A DNA stretch of 64,000 bases. Origin: an uncultured Pelagibacteraceae bacterium (GTDB lineage Bacteria > Pseudomonadota > Alphaproteobacteria > Pelagibacterales > Pelagibacteraceae). The notes beneath the pieces were generated by a model that was given only the letters and a program-made list of their open reading frames with translations, did not search any database and had not been told where the DNA came from. A program made the translations under genes and the position numbers. Below, in pieces: positions 9,063 to 19,710 of the stretch (its first letter is position 1; each line of letters starts with the position of its first letter). Where the stretch lies: the NCBI GenBank assembly GCA_902524945.1, contig CABZFF010000006.1, forward strand, positions 1 to 64,000, given 5' to 3'.

Positions 9063-11116
9063 TACAAACCCTCTAATTTTGAAAAATCGATAAAGTTATC
9101 AAATGTATTACAGAACATTTTTAACAACTCTAATCGATTATTTTTAATATCCTGATTTTCATCATTTACTACCACATTTTCAAAAAAATTATCTGTAGTT
9201 TCTTTAGTATCAGAAAGCTTTATCAACAAGCTTTCGTAGTCTTTATTATCATCTTTAACTGTAAAAGCTTTACGTATCTCATTTATTTTTTCATGAAGTA
9301 TTTTTTCTTCATCTTTTCTAAATAATACTGCATCGGGTATACCAGTGATGTCCTTTCCAGCTTTAACTAAAATATTTGAAGCTCTTTTATAAGAACTTAT
9401 AGCATTAAGGCCAATTCCTTTATTTTTGTATTTATTCATTAAAATTGTTTTTATATAAAGTGCTAAGAAATTATCTCCTGCGTGGGAGCTAATTGATGCC
9501 TCAATAATATCAGTTTTAATATTTTTCAATTTTAATACGTTTCGCATTCTTTCCTTTATAAATTCCAAAACCTCATGTTCTGTTTTCACATTTATCATTT
9601 TAACACCTTGTTCTTGATAAAGTCTTATAGCGTAACTAATTAAATCTCTAAGTTTAAACAATAATTTATTTTCGATAATTATTCTAAGCAATCCAATCGC
9701 AGCCCGTCTTAAAGCAAAAGGATCTTTTGAACTCGTAGGTTTTTCATCGATGAAGAAAAATCCTACTAACGTATCTATCTTATCTACAATTGAAATAGAA
9801 TAGCTAAAAGGTTTTTTGGGTATTACTGAAGTAAGCCCTACGGGCAAATAATGATCACTTACTGAATTTGCTACATCTTCATCAAAACCTTGTGCTAATG
9901 CAAAATATTTTCCCATCACGCCTTGGAGTTCTGGATATTCTCCAACTAGGTCAGAACATAAATCGGATTTAGAAATAGAAGCTGCAACTTGAACTTTTTC
10001 TTTATTGATATTTAAATCATCAGATAATAAGCCAGCCAACTGTCTTAACCTTTGTGTTTTATCATAAATAGTCCCTAGTTTTTCGTAAAAAGTTACTGTT
10101 TTAAGGTTTGCTATTTGTTTAATTAAATTTTTAGATCTATCTTTATCCCAGAAAAATTTAGCATCTGCTAGTCTAGCTTCTACAACTCTTCTATTTCCTT
10201 GGTTAATTAATTTTTTTTCATCTTTTTTATTTGCCACAACAAAAAAATAATTAGTTAATCGATCTCTACTATCAAAAATTGGGAAGTATCTTTGATGTTT
10301 CTCAAGTGTGGAGATTATAATTTCTTTAGGTATTTTCAAATAATCTTTACTAAAACTCACATGAAGTAAATTTGGATCCTCAACAATATTAACGACTTCT
10401 TCTAAAAGTTTCTGATTAATTCTCTCTTTGTACTGTTTAGATTGAGAAAATGATCTTATTTTTCTAAGAATAATCTCCTCTCTCTCCTTATGATCTACGA
10501 TTATTTTATTAGTTTTTAAAAAATTTAAGTAATCATTGAAATCTTTTATTTTTTTAGTTTTTATAAGTAAATCTTGTTCAATAATTACCTGATCAGTAGT
10601 ATCAAGATGTTCAAATTTAAATGTTAATTTTTTATTGTTGAACTTTGCAAAAATTGACCTAAGAGGCCTACCCCACATTAAATTATGATCTGACCATTTC
10701 ATTGATTTTTTCCAATTTATTGATCCTATTGCCTTTGGAATAATTTTGATTAATAAGCCTTCAACTAAGATTGATTGAGATTGTGTTTTAATAAAGTAAA
10801 ATTTTCCTTTATCAGTATTTTTTTCAATTAAGTCTTTCTCATTTACATTTTTAGCTCTTATGAAACCTTGTAATACTCGATCAGAAGAACCCACCTTGGG
10901 TCCTTTGATTTCTTGAGCCTCTATTTTAATTTTTTCAGCGAGATCTTTTATAAATATAGTTAGTCTTGTAGGTGAAGAGTAAACTGATAATTCCTTATAT
11001 TTTATATTGTCCTCCTTTAAAGAGGTTTCAATATATTGTTTTATTTGAGATCTTGCTGCTATTTGTAATTGTGGTGGAATTTCCTCACTATATAATTCCA
11101 ATAAAAGTTCTGCCAT
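9062..11116 (-). CDS. glyS: Glycyl-tRNA synthetase beta subunit
   Basis: This is the beta subunit of the heterotetrameric bacterial GlyRS, which charges tRNA-Gly together with GlyQ. The 684 residues begin with the typical MAELLLELYSEEIPP. They include the conserved KSMKWSD and WGRPLRSI region, the HQRYFPIFD segment and DPFALRRAA. The anticodon-binding alpha-helical domain is at the C-terminus. It lies 3 bases after glyQ and overlaps ppdK by one base. Confidence 0.98.
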   Translation of the reverse strand: MAELLLELYSEEIPPQLQIAARSQIKQYIETSLKEDNIKYKELSVYSSPTRLTIFIKDLAEKIKIEAQEIKGPKVGSSDRVLQGFIRAKNVNEKDLIEKNTDKGKFYFIKTQSQSILVEGLLIKIIPKAIGSINWKKSMKWSDHNLMWGRPLRSIFAKFNNKKLTFKFEHLDTTDQVIIEQDLLIKTKKIKDFNDYLNFLKTNKIIVDHKEREEIILRKIRSFSQSKQYKERINQKLLEEVVNIVEDPNLLHVSFSKDYLKIPKEIIISTLEKHQRYFPIFDSRDRLTNYFFVVANKKDEKKLINQGNRRVVEARLADAKFFWDKDRSKNLIKQIANLKTVTFYEKLGTIYDKTQRLRQLAGLLSDDLNINKEKVQVAASISKSDLCSDLVGEYPELQGVMGKYFALAQGFDEDVANSVSDHYLPVGLTSVIPKKPFSYSISIVDKIDTLVGFFFIDEKPTSSKDPFALRRAAIGLLRIIIENKLLFKLRDLISYAIRLYQEQGVKMINVKTEHEVLEFIKERMRNVLKLKNIKTDIIEASISSHAGDNFLALYIKTILMNKYKNKGIGLNAISSYKRASNILVKAGKDITGIPDAVLFRKDEEKILHEKINEIRKAFTVKDDNKDYESLLIKLSDTKETTDNFFENVVVNDENQDIKNNRLELLKMFCNTFDNFIDFSKLEGL

Positions 11117-11119
11117 AAT

Positions 11120-12016
11120 TTAACTTTGTGAACTTAACCATAAAGCACCGCAACCTTTTGCGAGCTCCCTTATCCTAGTAATATAACCAGTTCTTTCTGC
11201 AACGCCAATTACCCCGCGCGCATCTAATAAATTAAAAATATGACTTGCTTTTAGACATTGATCATAAGCTGGCAACGAGAGTTTTTTTTCGAGTAAAGAT
11301 TTGCACTCATTTTCTGTATCTTCAAAACTTTTAAGTAAAGTATCAGTATTTGCGAACTCAAAGTTGTAAGCAGAAAATTCTTTTTCGGATTGAAAAAAAA
11401 CTTCTTTATATTTCACACCATCATTATTCCAATCCAAGTCAAATACATTATTTTTTCCTTGAACAAACATACATAGCCTCTCTAGACCAAAGGTAATCTC
11501 AACTGGAACAGGTTTACACTCTATGCCTGTCATTTGTTGAAAGTAGGTAAATTGAGTAATCTCCATTCCATCACACCAAACTTCCCATCCTAATCCTGCT
11601 GCTCCTAAAGTTGGACTTTCCCAATCATCTTCAACAAAACGAATGTCATGATTTTTAACATCAATACCTATAGCCGCTAAGCTTTTTAAATAAAGTTGTT
11701 TAATATTTTTTGGAGAAGGTTTTATGATTACTTGAAATTGATAATAATGTTGTAATCGATTTGGATTTTCACCGTACCTACCATCTGTTGGTCTTCTGGA
11801 CGGTTGCACATACGCAGCCTTCCAAGGTTTTGGGCCTAGTGATCTTAAAGTTGTCGCTGGGTGAAATGTTCCTGCACCAACTTCCATATCATACGGTTGT
11901 AAAATAACACATCCATGTTTTCCCCAAAATTTTTGTAGATTCATAGTCAAGTCTTGAAAAGACAAAAAATTTAATTTTCTAAATTTTTTTTTTTTTACCT
12001 TTTTTTTTGCTGGCAT
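11120..12016 (-). CDS. glyQ: Glycyl-tRNA synthetase alpha subunit
   Basis: The catalytic alpha subunit of glycyl-tRNA synthetase. After a lysine-rich leader of about 20 residues the class II core begins at [12 protein letters not shown]. It contains [10 protein letters not shown], the [20 protein letters not shown] motif and EITFGLERL near residue 196. The 298-residue length is normal. It starts immediately after the S49 peptidase stop. The poly-lysine leader could mean that the real start is the internal Met at residue 25, but the annotated ATG directly follows the upstream stop. Confidence 0.98.
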   Translation of the reverse strand: MPAKKKVKKKKFRKLNFLSFQDLTMNLQKFWGKHGCVILQPYDMEVGAGTFHPATTLRSLGPKPWKAAYVQPSRRPTDGRYGENPNRLQHYYQFQVIIKPSPKNIKQLYLKSLAAIGIDVKNHDIRFVEDDWESPTLGAAGLGWEVWCDGMEITQFTYFQQMTGIECKPVPVEITFGLERLCMFVQGKNNVFDLDWNNDGVKYKEVFFQSEKEFSAYNFEFANTDTLLKSFEDTENECKSLLEKKLSLPAYDQCLKASHIFNLLDARGVIGVAERTGYITRIRELAKGCGALWLSSQS

Positions 12017-12829
12017 TTATAAACCAAATTTTTGCCACATCGACTTTTCTTCAATTATGTTTGCAATTTTTTCAACTGGATCTTGTGTAGACGAAGATAA
12101 TTTCCTTGCCAAAAAACCTTTTGGTTTTTCAAAAGTTTTAATAACAACCTTATCGCCGAATTTTTCTTTTAAGATTTGATCTGCATTGCCTAAGCCGTCA
12201 ATTAATCCAAGTTTGAGTGAGGCCTTTCCTGTCCAGAATTCTCCAGTAAAAATATTATTTTTTTCGGGATCTTTAAGCTTCGATCCTCTGCTTTTTTCTA
12301 CGATTTTTATGAAATCTTCATGAAGCTCTAATTGAATTTTCTTTAACCTTTTTATATCCTCTTCTTTCTCCTCTTTAAAAGGGTCCAGAGTACTTTTATT
12401 TTTTCCAGCAGTGTAAACTCTTCTTTCTACTCCAATCTTTTGAATTAGGTCTTTGAAACCAAAAGAAGCAGATATTACTCCTATAGAACCTATTATTGAA
12501 CTAGAGTTTGCATATATTTCATCGCCGGCACAAGCAATAAAATATCCACCAGAAGCAGCGACATCTTCTGCAAAAATTATTACTTTAACTTTATTTTTTT
12601 CAGCTAATTGTCTTATATAGCTATAAATTAAATGTGATTGAACTGGTGATCCTCCTGGTGAATTAATGGAAATCGCCACATGAGATATTTTTTTAACTGA
12701 AAACGCTTTTTTTAAAATATCTCTTTGATTAGCTAGCTCCATGCCTTGTTTAAATCTACCACCTGAGCCAATTATCCCAGTTAGTCTAACGTGTGGAACA
12801 ACTTTTTTTTTCTTTAAAAATGAAAACAT
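12017..12829 (-). CDS. Peptidase S49 / signal peptide peptidase SppA-like serine protease
   Basis: A short-form SppA relative of 270 residues. The S49 core is clear: SINSPGGSPVQS, the nucleophile segment VAASGGYFIACAGDEI, SIIGSIGVIS, and the general-base lysine region AGKNKSTLDPF. Family members cut membrane-embedded signal peptides or other small membrane proteins. No strong N-terminal transmembrane helix is visible, so it may be cytoplasmic or peripheral, like the SohB/SppA-like proteins that alphaproteobacteria keep beside glyQ. It heads the leftward S49-glyQ-glyS-ppdK run. Confidence 0.93.
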   Translation of the reverse strand: MFSFLKKKKVVPHVRLTGIIGSGGRFKQGMELANQRDILKKAFSVKKISHVAISINSPGGSPVQSHLIYSYIRQLAEKNKVKVIIFAEDVAASGGYFIACAGDEIYANSSSIIGSIGVISASFGFKDLIQKIGVERRVYTAGKNKSTLDPFKEEKEEDIKRLKKIQLELHEDFIKIVEKSRGSKLKDPEKNNIFTGEFWTGKASLKLGLIDGLGNADQILKEKFGDKVVIKTFEKPKGFLARKLSSSTQDPVEKIANIIEEKSMWQKFGL

Positions 12830-12911
12830 ATATTTACGATGATTATTTATTCTTATAACAGTAAAAATTTAAATTTTAATTAATAATTACGCTACTTATA
12901 GTTGAATTTTG

Positions 12912-12922
12912 GGTGCGTCACC
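12912..12922. repeat. Small GC-rich inverted repeat between divergent S49 peptidase and ispB
   Basis: The divergent gap 12830-12974 is AT-rich except for GGTG-CGT-CACC, a 4-bp inverted repeat with a 3-base centre, placed between the two start codons. It could be an operator for either gene, but it is short. Nothing else recognisable is present in this 145-base gap. Confidence 0.25.
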
Positions 12923-12974
12923 ACGTTACTATTAAAAAATTTATTATCACTGAAAAACAAATATAAATAAACCA

Positions 12975-13988
12975 ATGGGATCAGTTGTACCACTAAAAAA
13001 ATCAGCAAATTCTGCCTACTTAGAATTAAAAAATCTTTTAAACGAAAAACTAAATAAAGTAGAAACCCTTATTCAGCAAAAGCTTAAGAGTGATGTAGAC
13101 CTTATCGAAAAAATGAGTAATCACCATTTAAGTTCTGGAGGAAAAAGACTAAGAGCATTATTAACACTAGGATCTGCAAAATTAACTGGCTTTATACAAC
13201 AAGATAGAGATATTAATTTAGCTGCTTGCGTAGAATTAATTCATTCAGCAACCTTATTACATGATGATGTAATTGATGAAAGTAAGCTAAGAAGAGGAAC
13301 TCAAACAACTAATTCTATTTGGGGAAATCAATCTTCAATTTTAGTTGGTGATTATTTATTAAGTAGATGTTTTGAAATGATGGTTGAGGATGGTGATTTA
13401 GAAGTTTTAAAATTATTATCTTCTACATCCGCAAAGATTGCTCAAGGTGAAGTAATGCAGCTTCAACATAAGGGGGAGGCCGATTTATTAGAAGAAACAT
13501 ACATAGATATAATTAATTTGAAGACTGCCTCTCTTTTTTCAGCTGCAACTAAAACCGGGGCTTGCTTATCTAAAAGCAATGAAAAAGAAAAAAAAGCATT
13601 AGAATCATATGGAAGAAATTTAGGCTTAGCATTCCAAATTGCAGATGATGCTCTTGATTATTATGCAAAGGAAAAATTGTTTGGAAAAGAAATTGGTAAA
13701 GATTTTTTTGAGGGAAAAGTAACACTCCCTTTAATCTCAATATTTCAAAAGGGTAACGAAAAAGAAAAAAACTTTTTATCTGGGATTATGCAGAAAGAAA
13801 AGAGAACCGAAGAAGATTTTGGTGAAACCCTTACCTTGATAAATAAATATAAAGCAGTCGAAGCTACATTTAAAAAAGCAGAGTACTTCGTTAATGTTTC
13901 TTATGATGCCTTAGCTATATTTCCTGATAAAGAAGATAAAAGAATTTTACAAAATTTAACTAGCTTTAGTCTTAACAGGTCCTTTTAA
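12975..13988 (+). CDS. ispB: Polyprenyl (octaprenyl-type) diphosphate synthase
   Basis: A trans-prenyltransferase that extends farnesyl diphosphate with isopentenyl units to the long side chain of ubiquinone. The 337 residues carry the first aspartate-rich motif LLHDDVIDES followed by LRRGTQTTNSIWGNQ, and the second motif FQIADDALDY. The length and the spacing GGKRLRALLTL fit long-chain synthases rather than FPP synthase, whose gene is ispA at 17650. The stop overlaps the pdxH stop by four bases (TTAA). The product chain length is inferred from family and context. Confidence 0.95.
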   Translation: MGSVVPLKKSANSAYLELKNLLNEKLNKVETLIQQKLKSDVDLIEKMSNHHLSSGGKRLRALLTLGSAKLTGFIQQDRDINLAACVELIHSATLLHDDVIDESKLRRGTQTTNSIWGNQSSILVGDYLLSRCFEMMVEDGDLEVLKLLSSTSAKIAQGEVMQLQHKGEADLLEETYIDIINLKTASLFSAATKTGACLSKSNEKEKKALESYGRNLGLAFQIADDALDYYAKEKLFGKEIGKDFFEGKVTLPLISIFQKGNEKEKNFLSGIMQKEKRTEEDFGETLTLINKYKAVEATFKKAEYFVNVSYDALAIFPDKEDKRILQNLTSFSLNRSF

Positions 13989-14617
13989 GGATATAGGAGT
14001 TCTTTTTCCCAAACTCCATTTTTTTTTCTATAATTTAATCTCTCGTGTATTCTACCATCGCCATCTAACCAAAATTCTACTTCTTCAGGTAACAATCTCC
14101 ATCCAGACCAGTGTGGGGGTCTAGGAACATTTTTTTGATCAGGGAATTTTTTTTCAAATTCTTTTATTTTTTTTACAAAAATTTCTCTTTGGTCTAAAAC
14201 TTCAGATTGTGATGAAGCCCATGCGCCTATTCTATTTTTGTAAGGTCGTGAGTTAAAATAATCATCTGCCTCTTTTGCTGAAACCTCCTCTACTTTTCCA
14301 AGAGCTCTGACTTGACGTCTCAAGCTTTTCCAGTGAAAGCACATAGAGGCTCTTTGGTTCTCTTTAAGTTCATTCCCTTTCTTACTATTAAAATTAGTAT
14401 AAAAAACAAATCCTTTATCGCTCAAACCTTTAAGAAGGACCATTCTAACGTTTGGCTGATTATGTTTGTTTGAAGTAGCAACTGCAACCGCATTTGGGTC
14501 ATTAATTTCGCTTTCCTCTGCTTTTAAAAACCACTTTTTAAACAATTCTATAGGATTATCTAAATCTTCAAAGATTATATCTAAACCCAGTGAATTTTTG
14601 CCATTTTTTTGATTCAT
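13985..14617 (-). CDS. pdxH: Pyridoxamine/pyridoxine 5'-phosphate oxidase
   Basis: PdxH is an FMN enzyme that oxidises pyridoxine or pyridoxamine phosphate to pyridoxal phosphate. The 210 residues show RMVLLKGLSDKGFVFYTNF and KKGNELKENQRASMCFHWKSLRRQVR (FMN/substrate binding), the RPYKNRIGAWASSQS segment, and the C-terminal PPHWSGWRLLPEEVEFW with GRIHERLNY, typical of the family. It is transcribed divergently from aroC with a 34-base gap and convergently with ispB. Confidence 0.97.
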   Translation of the reverse strand: MNQKNGKNSLGLDIIFEDLDNPIELFKKWFLKAEESEINDPNAVAVATSNKHNQPNVRMVLLKGLSDKGFVFYTNFNSKKGNELKENQRASMCFHWKSLRRQVRALGKVEEVSAKEADDYFNSRPYKNRIGAWASSQSEVLDQREIFVKKIKEFEKKFPDQKNVPRPPHWSGWRLLPEEVEFWLDGDGRIHERLNYRKKNGVWEKELLYP

Positions 14618-14651
14618 AATTTCTTTAAAATAATTTATACATTAATTATCT

Positions 14652-15734
14652 ATGTCTTTTAATACTTTTGGAAAAATTTTTAGGTTCACAACTTGGGGGG
14701 AATCTCATGGACCTGCTATCGGTTGTGTAATTGATGGTTGTCCACCTAATATACCTTTATTAGAGAGTGAAATTCAAAAAGATATGGATAGAAGAAGACC
14801 TGGTCAATCTAAGTTTACTACGCAAAGAAAGGAGACTGATAAAGTCAATATTTTATCTGGAGTATTTGAGGGGAAAACAACAGGGACACCTATATCAATT
14901 ATTATTCACAATGAAGACAAAAGATCCCGAGATTATGAGACAATTAAAAATAAATTTAGACCTGGACACGCTGATTACACATATTTGAAGAAGTACGGTA
15001 TTAGAGATTATAGAGGTGGGGGTAGGCAGTCGGCAAGAGAAACTGCATGCAGAGTTGCAGCCGGGGCAATTGCAAAAATTGTTTTAAAAAAATTAATCGG
15101 TTCTAAATTTAATGTAATAGGAGCAGTTACCCAACTTGGTTTGATGTCTTGCGATAAAACAAATTGGGATAATAAAGAAATTAGAAAAAATCCTTTTTTC
15201 TGTCCTGATAAAAAGTCAGTGAAACTTTGGGAGGAATACCTTTTAGCCGTAAGAAAAGCTGGTTCCTCTTGTGGAGCAATAATTGAATTAAGGGCAACTG
15301 GTGTTCCTTTAGGATTGGGGGCTCCAATTTACTCAAAGCTTGATACAGACATATCAGCAGCTTTGATGAGCATAAATGCTGTAAAAGGTGTTAATATTGG
15401 TTCAGGTATGAATTCTGCTTTTTTAAGTGGAGAAGAAAACTCTGATGAGATGAATAAAACTTCAGGAAAAGTAAATTTTAAATCAAATCACGCAGGCGGT
15501 ATTTTAGGTGGAATTTCATCTGGTCAAGATATAGTTGCATCTTTTGCTGTTAAGCCTACGTCCTCTATTCTGACCAGTAGAAAAACCATAGACAAAAAAG
15601 GTAAAAATACAAATATTTCTGTGAAAGGAAGGCATGATCCTTGCGTTGGCATAAGAGCTGTGCCGATTGGTGAAGCAATGATGAACTGTGTAGTTTTAGA
15701 TCACCTTCTAATGCATAAAGCTCAATGTGGCTAA
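14652..15734 (+). CDS. aroC: Chorismate synthase
   Basis: AroC makes chorismate from 5-enolpyruvylshikimate 3-phosphate using reduced FMN, the last step of the shikimate trunk. The 360-residue protein has all family signatures: [33 protein letters not shown], the [18 protein letters not shown] block and the C-terminal [17 protein letters not shown]. It stands alone between the divergent pdxH and the convergent dxs, whose stop it overlaps by four bases (CTAA). Confidence 0.98.
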   Translation: MSFNTFGKIFRFTTWGESHGPAIGCVIDGCPPNIPLLESEIQKDMDRRRPGQSKFTTQRKETDKVNILSGVFEGKTTGTPISIIIHNEDKRSRDYETIKNKFRPGHADYTYLKKYGIRDYRGGGRQSARETACRVAAGAIAKIVLKKLIGSKFNVIGAVTQLGLMSCDKTNWDNKEIRKNPFFCPDKKSVKLWEEYLLAVRKAGSSCGAIIELRATGVPLGLGAPIYSKLDTDISAALMSINAVKGVNIGSGMNSAFLSGEENSDEMNKTSGKVNFKSNHAGGILGGISSGQDIVASFAVKPTSSILTSRKTIDKKGKNTNISVKGRHDPCVGIRAVPIGEAMMNCVVLDHLLMHKAQCG

Positions 15735-17653
15735 ATTGAAATTTTATTTTTATTTTTTGCTAAAATGATATTTGAATTTAGAGTTTCCTCTACTTTGTTT
15801 GCAATCGACAACTCGTCCAATCCAGCAATTTTGTACATATTTTCAGGAGTATCTTGATCAATAAATATATCTGGTAAAATCATAGATCTAAATTTTAATC
15901 CTTTATCAAAAACTCCTCTATCAGACAAAAGTTGCATAACATGTGAACCAAAACCGCCTACGGAACCCTCCTCAATAGTTATTAAAACTTCATGATTTGC
16001 TGCAATTTCAATTATTAATTTTTCATCTAAAGGTTTTGCGAATCGTGCATCTATAATTGTACAATTTATCCCTTTGGCAGAAAGTCTTTCGTTAGCTTTT
16101 TTACATTCTTCTAGTCTTGCGCCAAAATTTAATATAGCAACTTTTTTACCTTCATTGATAATTTTCCCCTTCCCTATATCTAAAATTTCATTAATAGATG
16201 GTAGTTTTACTCCTATACCGTTTCCTCTAGGGTATCTAAAAGCAGAAGGCTTATCACTTATACTTACTGATGTATTTATCATTTTTACAAGTTCTGCCTC
16301 ATCACTCGCAGCCATAACAATGAAATTTGGTAAAGTTGATAAATAAGTAATATCAAAAGATCCAGCATGTGTTGGACCATCTGCACCAACTAGGCCTGCA
16401 CGATCAATTGCAAATCTCACTGGTAATGATTGTAATGCAACATCATGAACTACTTGATCATAAGCTCTTTGTAAAAAGGTAGAATAAATAGCTGCAAAAG
16501 GCTTGTATCCCTCGGTAGCTAATCCAGCGGCAAATGTGACAGCATGTTGCTCTGCAATACCAACATCGAAGGTTCTATCAGGAAATTTTTTTTCAAATAA
16601 GTTTAAACCTGTTCCAGAAGGCATTGCCCCAGTTATTCCAACAATTTTAGTGTCTTGTTCTGCATGTTTTATAAGAGTTTCTGCAAAAACTTTTGTATAA
16701 GAAGGAGTATTTGATTTGGATTTTGACTGTTCTCCAGTAGATACATTAAATTTTGAAACTCCATGGTATTTATCTCCTGACTCTTCAGCAGGTTTGTATC
16801 CCTTTCCCTTTTGTGTTCTTACATGAATTAATACTGGCCCTTGATGGTTGGAATTTTTTACATTTTCGAAAATTTGAACTAAATTTTCAACGTCATGACC
16901 ATTTATTGGTCCAACATAGTAAAAACCTAACTCACTAAATAATGTTCCTCCAGTTACAATATTTCTCAACAAATCTTCGGCTTTACCTGCTTTTTGGCTA
17001 AATCTTTTAGAAAAAGCGGAAATAACCATTTTAAGAGTTTCTCTAAAACTAAAGTATAATTTACCAGATAACAATTTAGCTAGATAGCTGCTCATTGCTC
17101 CTACTGGTCTTGCAATAGACATATCATTGTCATTTAAAACAACAATTAAATTTGATTTTAACGCGCCTGCATTATTCATCGCTTCATAAGCCATACCTGC
17201 ACTCATTGCTCCATCTCCAATAACTGCTATCACATTATTATTATTATTTGATAGTTTTTTTGCTACTGCCATTCCAAGCGTAGAGGAAATTGAAGTTGAA
17301 CTATGCGCAGCTCCGAATGGATCATATTCACTTTCAGCTCTTTTTGTAAATCCAGACAGCCCACCGCCTTTTCTCAGCGTTTTTATTCGATCTCTTCTAC
17401 CAGTAATAATTTTGTGCGGATAGCATTGATGACTTACGTCCCAAACGAGTTTGTCTTTTGGTGTGTTAAAAACATAATGTAAGGCAATGGTAAGTTCAAC
17501 GACGCCTAAACCTGCTCCTAAATGACCACCCGTTTCTGATACCACATCAATTAATTCATCTCTCAATTCGTCTGATATTTGTCTCAAATTTTCTTTTTTG
17601 AGCTTTCTCAAATCATAGGGAAAATTTATTTGTTTTATTAATCTAGGCATCAA
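15731..17653 (-). CDS. dxs: 1-deoxy-D-xylulose-5-phosphate synthase
   Basis: DXS joins pyruvate and glyceraldehyde 3-phosphate to DXP using thiamine diphosphate, the entry to the MEP isoprenoid pathway. The 640 residues include [21 protein letters not shown], the ThDP motif [26 protein letters not shown], and the transketolase-like [15 protein letters not shown] and [12 protein letters not shown]. It overlaps ispA by four bases (ATGA), so isoprenoid entry and chain elongation are translationally coupled. Confidence 0.98.
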   Translation of the reverse strand: MMPRLIKQINFPYDLRKLKKENLRQISDELRDELIDVVSETGGHLGAGLGVVELTIALHYVFNTPKDKLVWDVSHQCYPHKIITGRRDRIKTLRKGGGLSGFTKRAESEYDPFGAAHSSTSISSTLGMAVAKKLSNNNNNVIAVIGDGAMSAGMAYEAMNNAGALKSNLIVVLNDNDMSIARPVGAMSSYLAKLLSGKLYFSFRETLKMVISAFSKRFSQKAGKAEDLLRNIVTGGTLFSELGFYYVGPINGHDVENLVQIFENVKNSNHQGPVLIHVRTQKGKGYKPAEESGDKYHGVSKFNVSTGEQSKSKSNTPSYTKVFAETLIKHAEQDTKIVGITGAMPSGTGLNLFEKKFPDRTFDVGIAEQHAVTFAAGLATEGYKPFAAIYSTFLQRAYDQVVHDVALQSLPVRFAIDRAGLVGADGPTHAGSFDITYLSTLPNFIVMAASDEAELVKMINTSVSISDKPSAFRYPRGNGIGVKLPSINEILDIGKGKIINEGKKVAILNFGARLEECKKANERLSAKGINCTIIDARFAKPLDEKLIIEIAANHEVLITIEEGSVGGFGSHVMQLLSDRGVFDKGLKFRSMILPDIFIDQDTPENMYKIAGLDELSIANKVEETLNSNIILAKNKNKISI

Positions 17654-18525
17654 AAATTTCTATCTAAAATGAACTCTATAGTATCAATTAAGTTATTAGC
17701 ATCTTTTCCATGTTTTTTTAATTTAAGCAATATTTTTTTCTTTAAGTTATGCGCATAAATAAAAGCTTTTTCATATCCAAATAAATTTATTAAAGTTGAT
17801 TTTCCTTTTTTTTTGTCTTTTTTCGTTGGTTTGCCTACTAATTTACCAGAACCGCTTTCATCCAAAAAGTCGTCAGCAAGTTGAAATAATAATCCAATTT
17901 CTTCTCCTAACTCTCCTAATGATTTTATTTCTTTTTTATTTTTGTTTGCAATTATTGCAACAGATTGAAGACAAAAATTAAAAAGTTTTCCAGTTTTTTT
18001 TCTTTGCATGTCTAAAATTTCATTTTTATTTTTTCTTTTTTTTTCAAATTTTAGATCTAATTCTTGTCCGCCAGCTATACCAGTATGTCCTGAAAAATTT
18101 GCTAAAAGGCTAGTGATTTCATTTCTTTGTTTTAAAGATAACAAATTTTTTTTATCAGCAATAATTTCAAAAGCTAAAGTTAGTAAAGAATTTCCGGCTA
18201 ATACTGCTGTTGCCTCTCCAAACTTTCTATGGGTGGAAGGCTTTCCTCGCCTTATCGCATCATTATCCATACATGGTAAATCGTCATGAATAAGTGAGTA
18301 AGAATGTATGCATTCCACTGCGGCACAAATTATTTTAAGTTTTTTTTCTTTAACTTTAAATAATTTACCAGCATCTAAAATAATAGTAGATCTAATTTTT
18401 TTTCCACCAGATATCACTCCGTATTTCATTGGAGAAACAAGAAGAGATTTTTTTTGCTTCTTTAAAAAACTCACTATAAATTTATCTATTTCTGTTGCAT
18501 TTTTTCTTAATTTAGTTTTAATCAT
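17650..18525 (-). CDS. ispA: Farnesyl (geranyl) diphosphate synthase
   Basis: A short-chain prenyltransferase of 291 residues that makes GPP/FPP for quinone and undecaprenyl synthesis. The first aspartate-rich motif is [19 protein letters not shown], with the two-residue insertion before the last Asp that marks bacterial FPP synthases. The second is [10 protein letters not shown], and [14 protein letters not shown] is also present. It sits in the run xseB-ispA-dxs, a conserved order in proteobacteria. Confidence 0.95.
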   Translation of the reverse strand: MIKTKLRKNATEIDKFIVSFLKKQKKSLLVSPMKYGVISGGKKIRSTIILDAGKLFKVKEKKLKIICAAVECIHSYSLIHDDLPCMDNDAIRRGKPSTHRKFGEATAVLAGNSLLTLAFEIIADKKNLLSLKQRNEITSLLANFSGHTGIAGGQELDLKFEKKRKNKNEILDMQRKKTGKLFNFCLQSVAIIANKNKKEIKSLGELGEEIGLLFQLADDFLDESGSGKLVGKPTKKDKKKGKSTLINLFGYEKAFIYAHNLKKKILLKLKKHGKDANNLIDTIEFILDRNF

Positions 18526-18531
18526 TTTTTT

Positions 18532-18741
18532 TCATTTTTTAGTACTGGCAATTTTTTTAAATTTTATTTTGAAAATTTCTTCAATATGTTTGTTAAGTTT
18601 AACTAACCTTTTATATTCTTCCTCTATAGTGTCAAAATCCAAATTTTTATTATCAAGTTTTACTAGTATTTCATTAATTTCGTCTCTAGCCTCTTTTAAT
18701 GATTTACTTTTTATATCAGCTGGAATATTTTCAGATTTCAT
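18532..18741 (-). CDS. xseB: Exodeoxyribonuclease VII small subunit
   Basis: A 69-residue helical protein matching XseB in pattern: an EARDEINEILVKLDNKNLDFDTIEEEYKRLVKLNK-like block in which a helix, the N-L-DF-T-I-EEY turn and a second helix align with the family. XseB binds several copies to XseA to form the single-strand exonuclease. It lies 6 bases upstream of ispA, the usual xseB-ispA-dxs order. Length is in the family range (about 60-85). Confidence 0.9.
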   Translation of the reverse strand: MKSENIPADIKSKSLKEARDEINEILVKLDNKNLDFDTIEEEYKRLVKLNKHIEEIFKIKFKKIASTKK

Positions 18742-18762
18742 AAATTAAATAATAATTACATT

Positions 18763-19710
18763 ATGAAAAATATTTATACAAATATATTCTCTTTTAACAA
18801 TAAGGTGCTTAAAAAAACTATTAAAGCTTTAAAACAAGGGAATATTGCCGGTTTACCAACTGAGACTGTTTATGGGCTAGCTGGAAATGCTTATTCCATA
18901 GGTGCTGTAAGAAAAATTTTTAAATTAAAAAAAAGGCCAAAAAAAAATCCTTTGATAATTCATTTTTATGATAAAAAAAATCTTAAGAAAGATGTCAAAA
19001 TAAACAATCACTTTTCAAAGCTTTACGACAAACTTTGTCCTGGACCAATTACGTTTATTCTTAAAAAAAAAAAAAAATCTAAAATAGTTGATTTGGCAAT
19101 ATCTAGGCAAAATACAGTTGCAGTAAGATTTCCAAATCATAAAGTTGTACGATCAATTTTAAAAAAAACTGTCTTTCCGCTTGCGATGCCAAGTGCAAAT
19201 ATTTCATCAAAATTAAGTCCTGTAAATGCAATAGATGTTTCTGAAGAATTTAAAGAAAAATTAAAGATAATTATAAACGGAGGAAAATCAAAAATTGGTA
19301 TTGAGTCAACTGTAATTGATTTGACTGCAGCACCAAAAATATTAAGACCAGGAATAATTAGTTCAAATGAAATTAAAAAAATTTTAAAGGTTAATCTCTC
19401 AAAAAAAAGATCTAAAACAAAATCTCCGGGGATGCTAAAAAAACACTACTCGCCTGGAATACCCGTTTTACTGGGTAAAAAACCAAAAACTTTAGGAGAT
19501 GCTTACATTATTTATGGAAAAAAGAAACCAAAAAGACCGAATTATTTTAATTTAAGTCAAAAAGCCAACTTGAAAGAAGCTGCTGCTAATTTATATAAAA
19601 CTATGAGAATTATAAAAAAAAAAGGATTTAAAAGGATTTTTGTTTCAAAAATACCTAATAAAGGTGCAGGAATAGCAATAAATGATCGTTTAAAAAAAGC
19701 CTCAAGTTAA
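18763..19710 (+). CDS. L-threonylcarbamoyladenylate synthase, Sua5 long form
   Basis: The enzyme makes threonylcarbamoyl-AMP from threonine, bicarbonate and ATP for the t6A37 modification of ANN-decoding tRNAs. Residues 1-200 form the YrdC domain with GLPTETVYGLAGNA, KRPKKNPLIIHF and MPSANISSKLSP. Residues about 220-315 form the extra Sua5 domain, linked by KSPGMLKKHYSPGIP, which separates Sua5 from the shorter TsaC. The ABC ATPase gene starts on its last base. Confidence 0.93.
   Translation: MKNIYTNIFSFNNKVLKKTIKALKQGNIAGLPTETVYGLAGNAYSIGAVRKIFKLKKRPKKNPLIIHFYDKKNLKKDVKINNHFSKLYDKLCPGPITFILKKKKKSKIVDLAISRQNTVAVRFPNHKVVRSILKKTVFPLAMPSANISSKLSPVNAIDVSEEFKEKLKIIINGGKSKIGIESTVIDLTAAPKILRPGIISSNEIKKILKVNLSKKRSKTKSPGMLKKHYSPGIPVLLGKKPKTLGDAYIIYGKKKPKRPNYFNLSQKANLKEAAANLYKTMRIIKKKGFKRIFVSKIPNKGAGIAINDRLKKASS

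Noticed and set aside
11942-12016. Lysine-rich N-terminal leader of GlyQ as a wrong start
   Set aside because: An internal Met near residue 25 is possible, but the ATG at 12016 directly follows the upstream stop; the difference does not affect the call.
18308-18748. 146-codon open frame on the + strand
   Set aside because: It lies fully antisense to ispA and xseB, is composed of Phe/Leu/Ser typical of antisense to Lys-rich genes, and has no recognisable domain.
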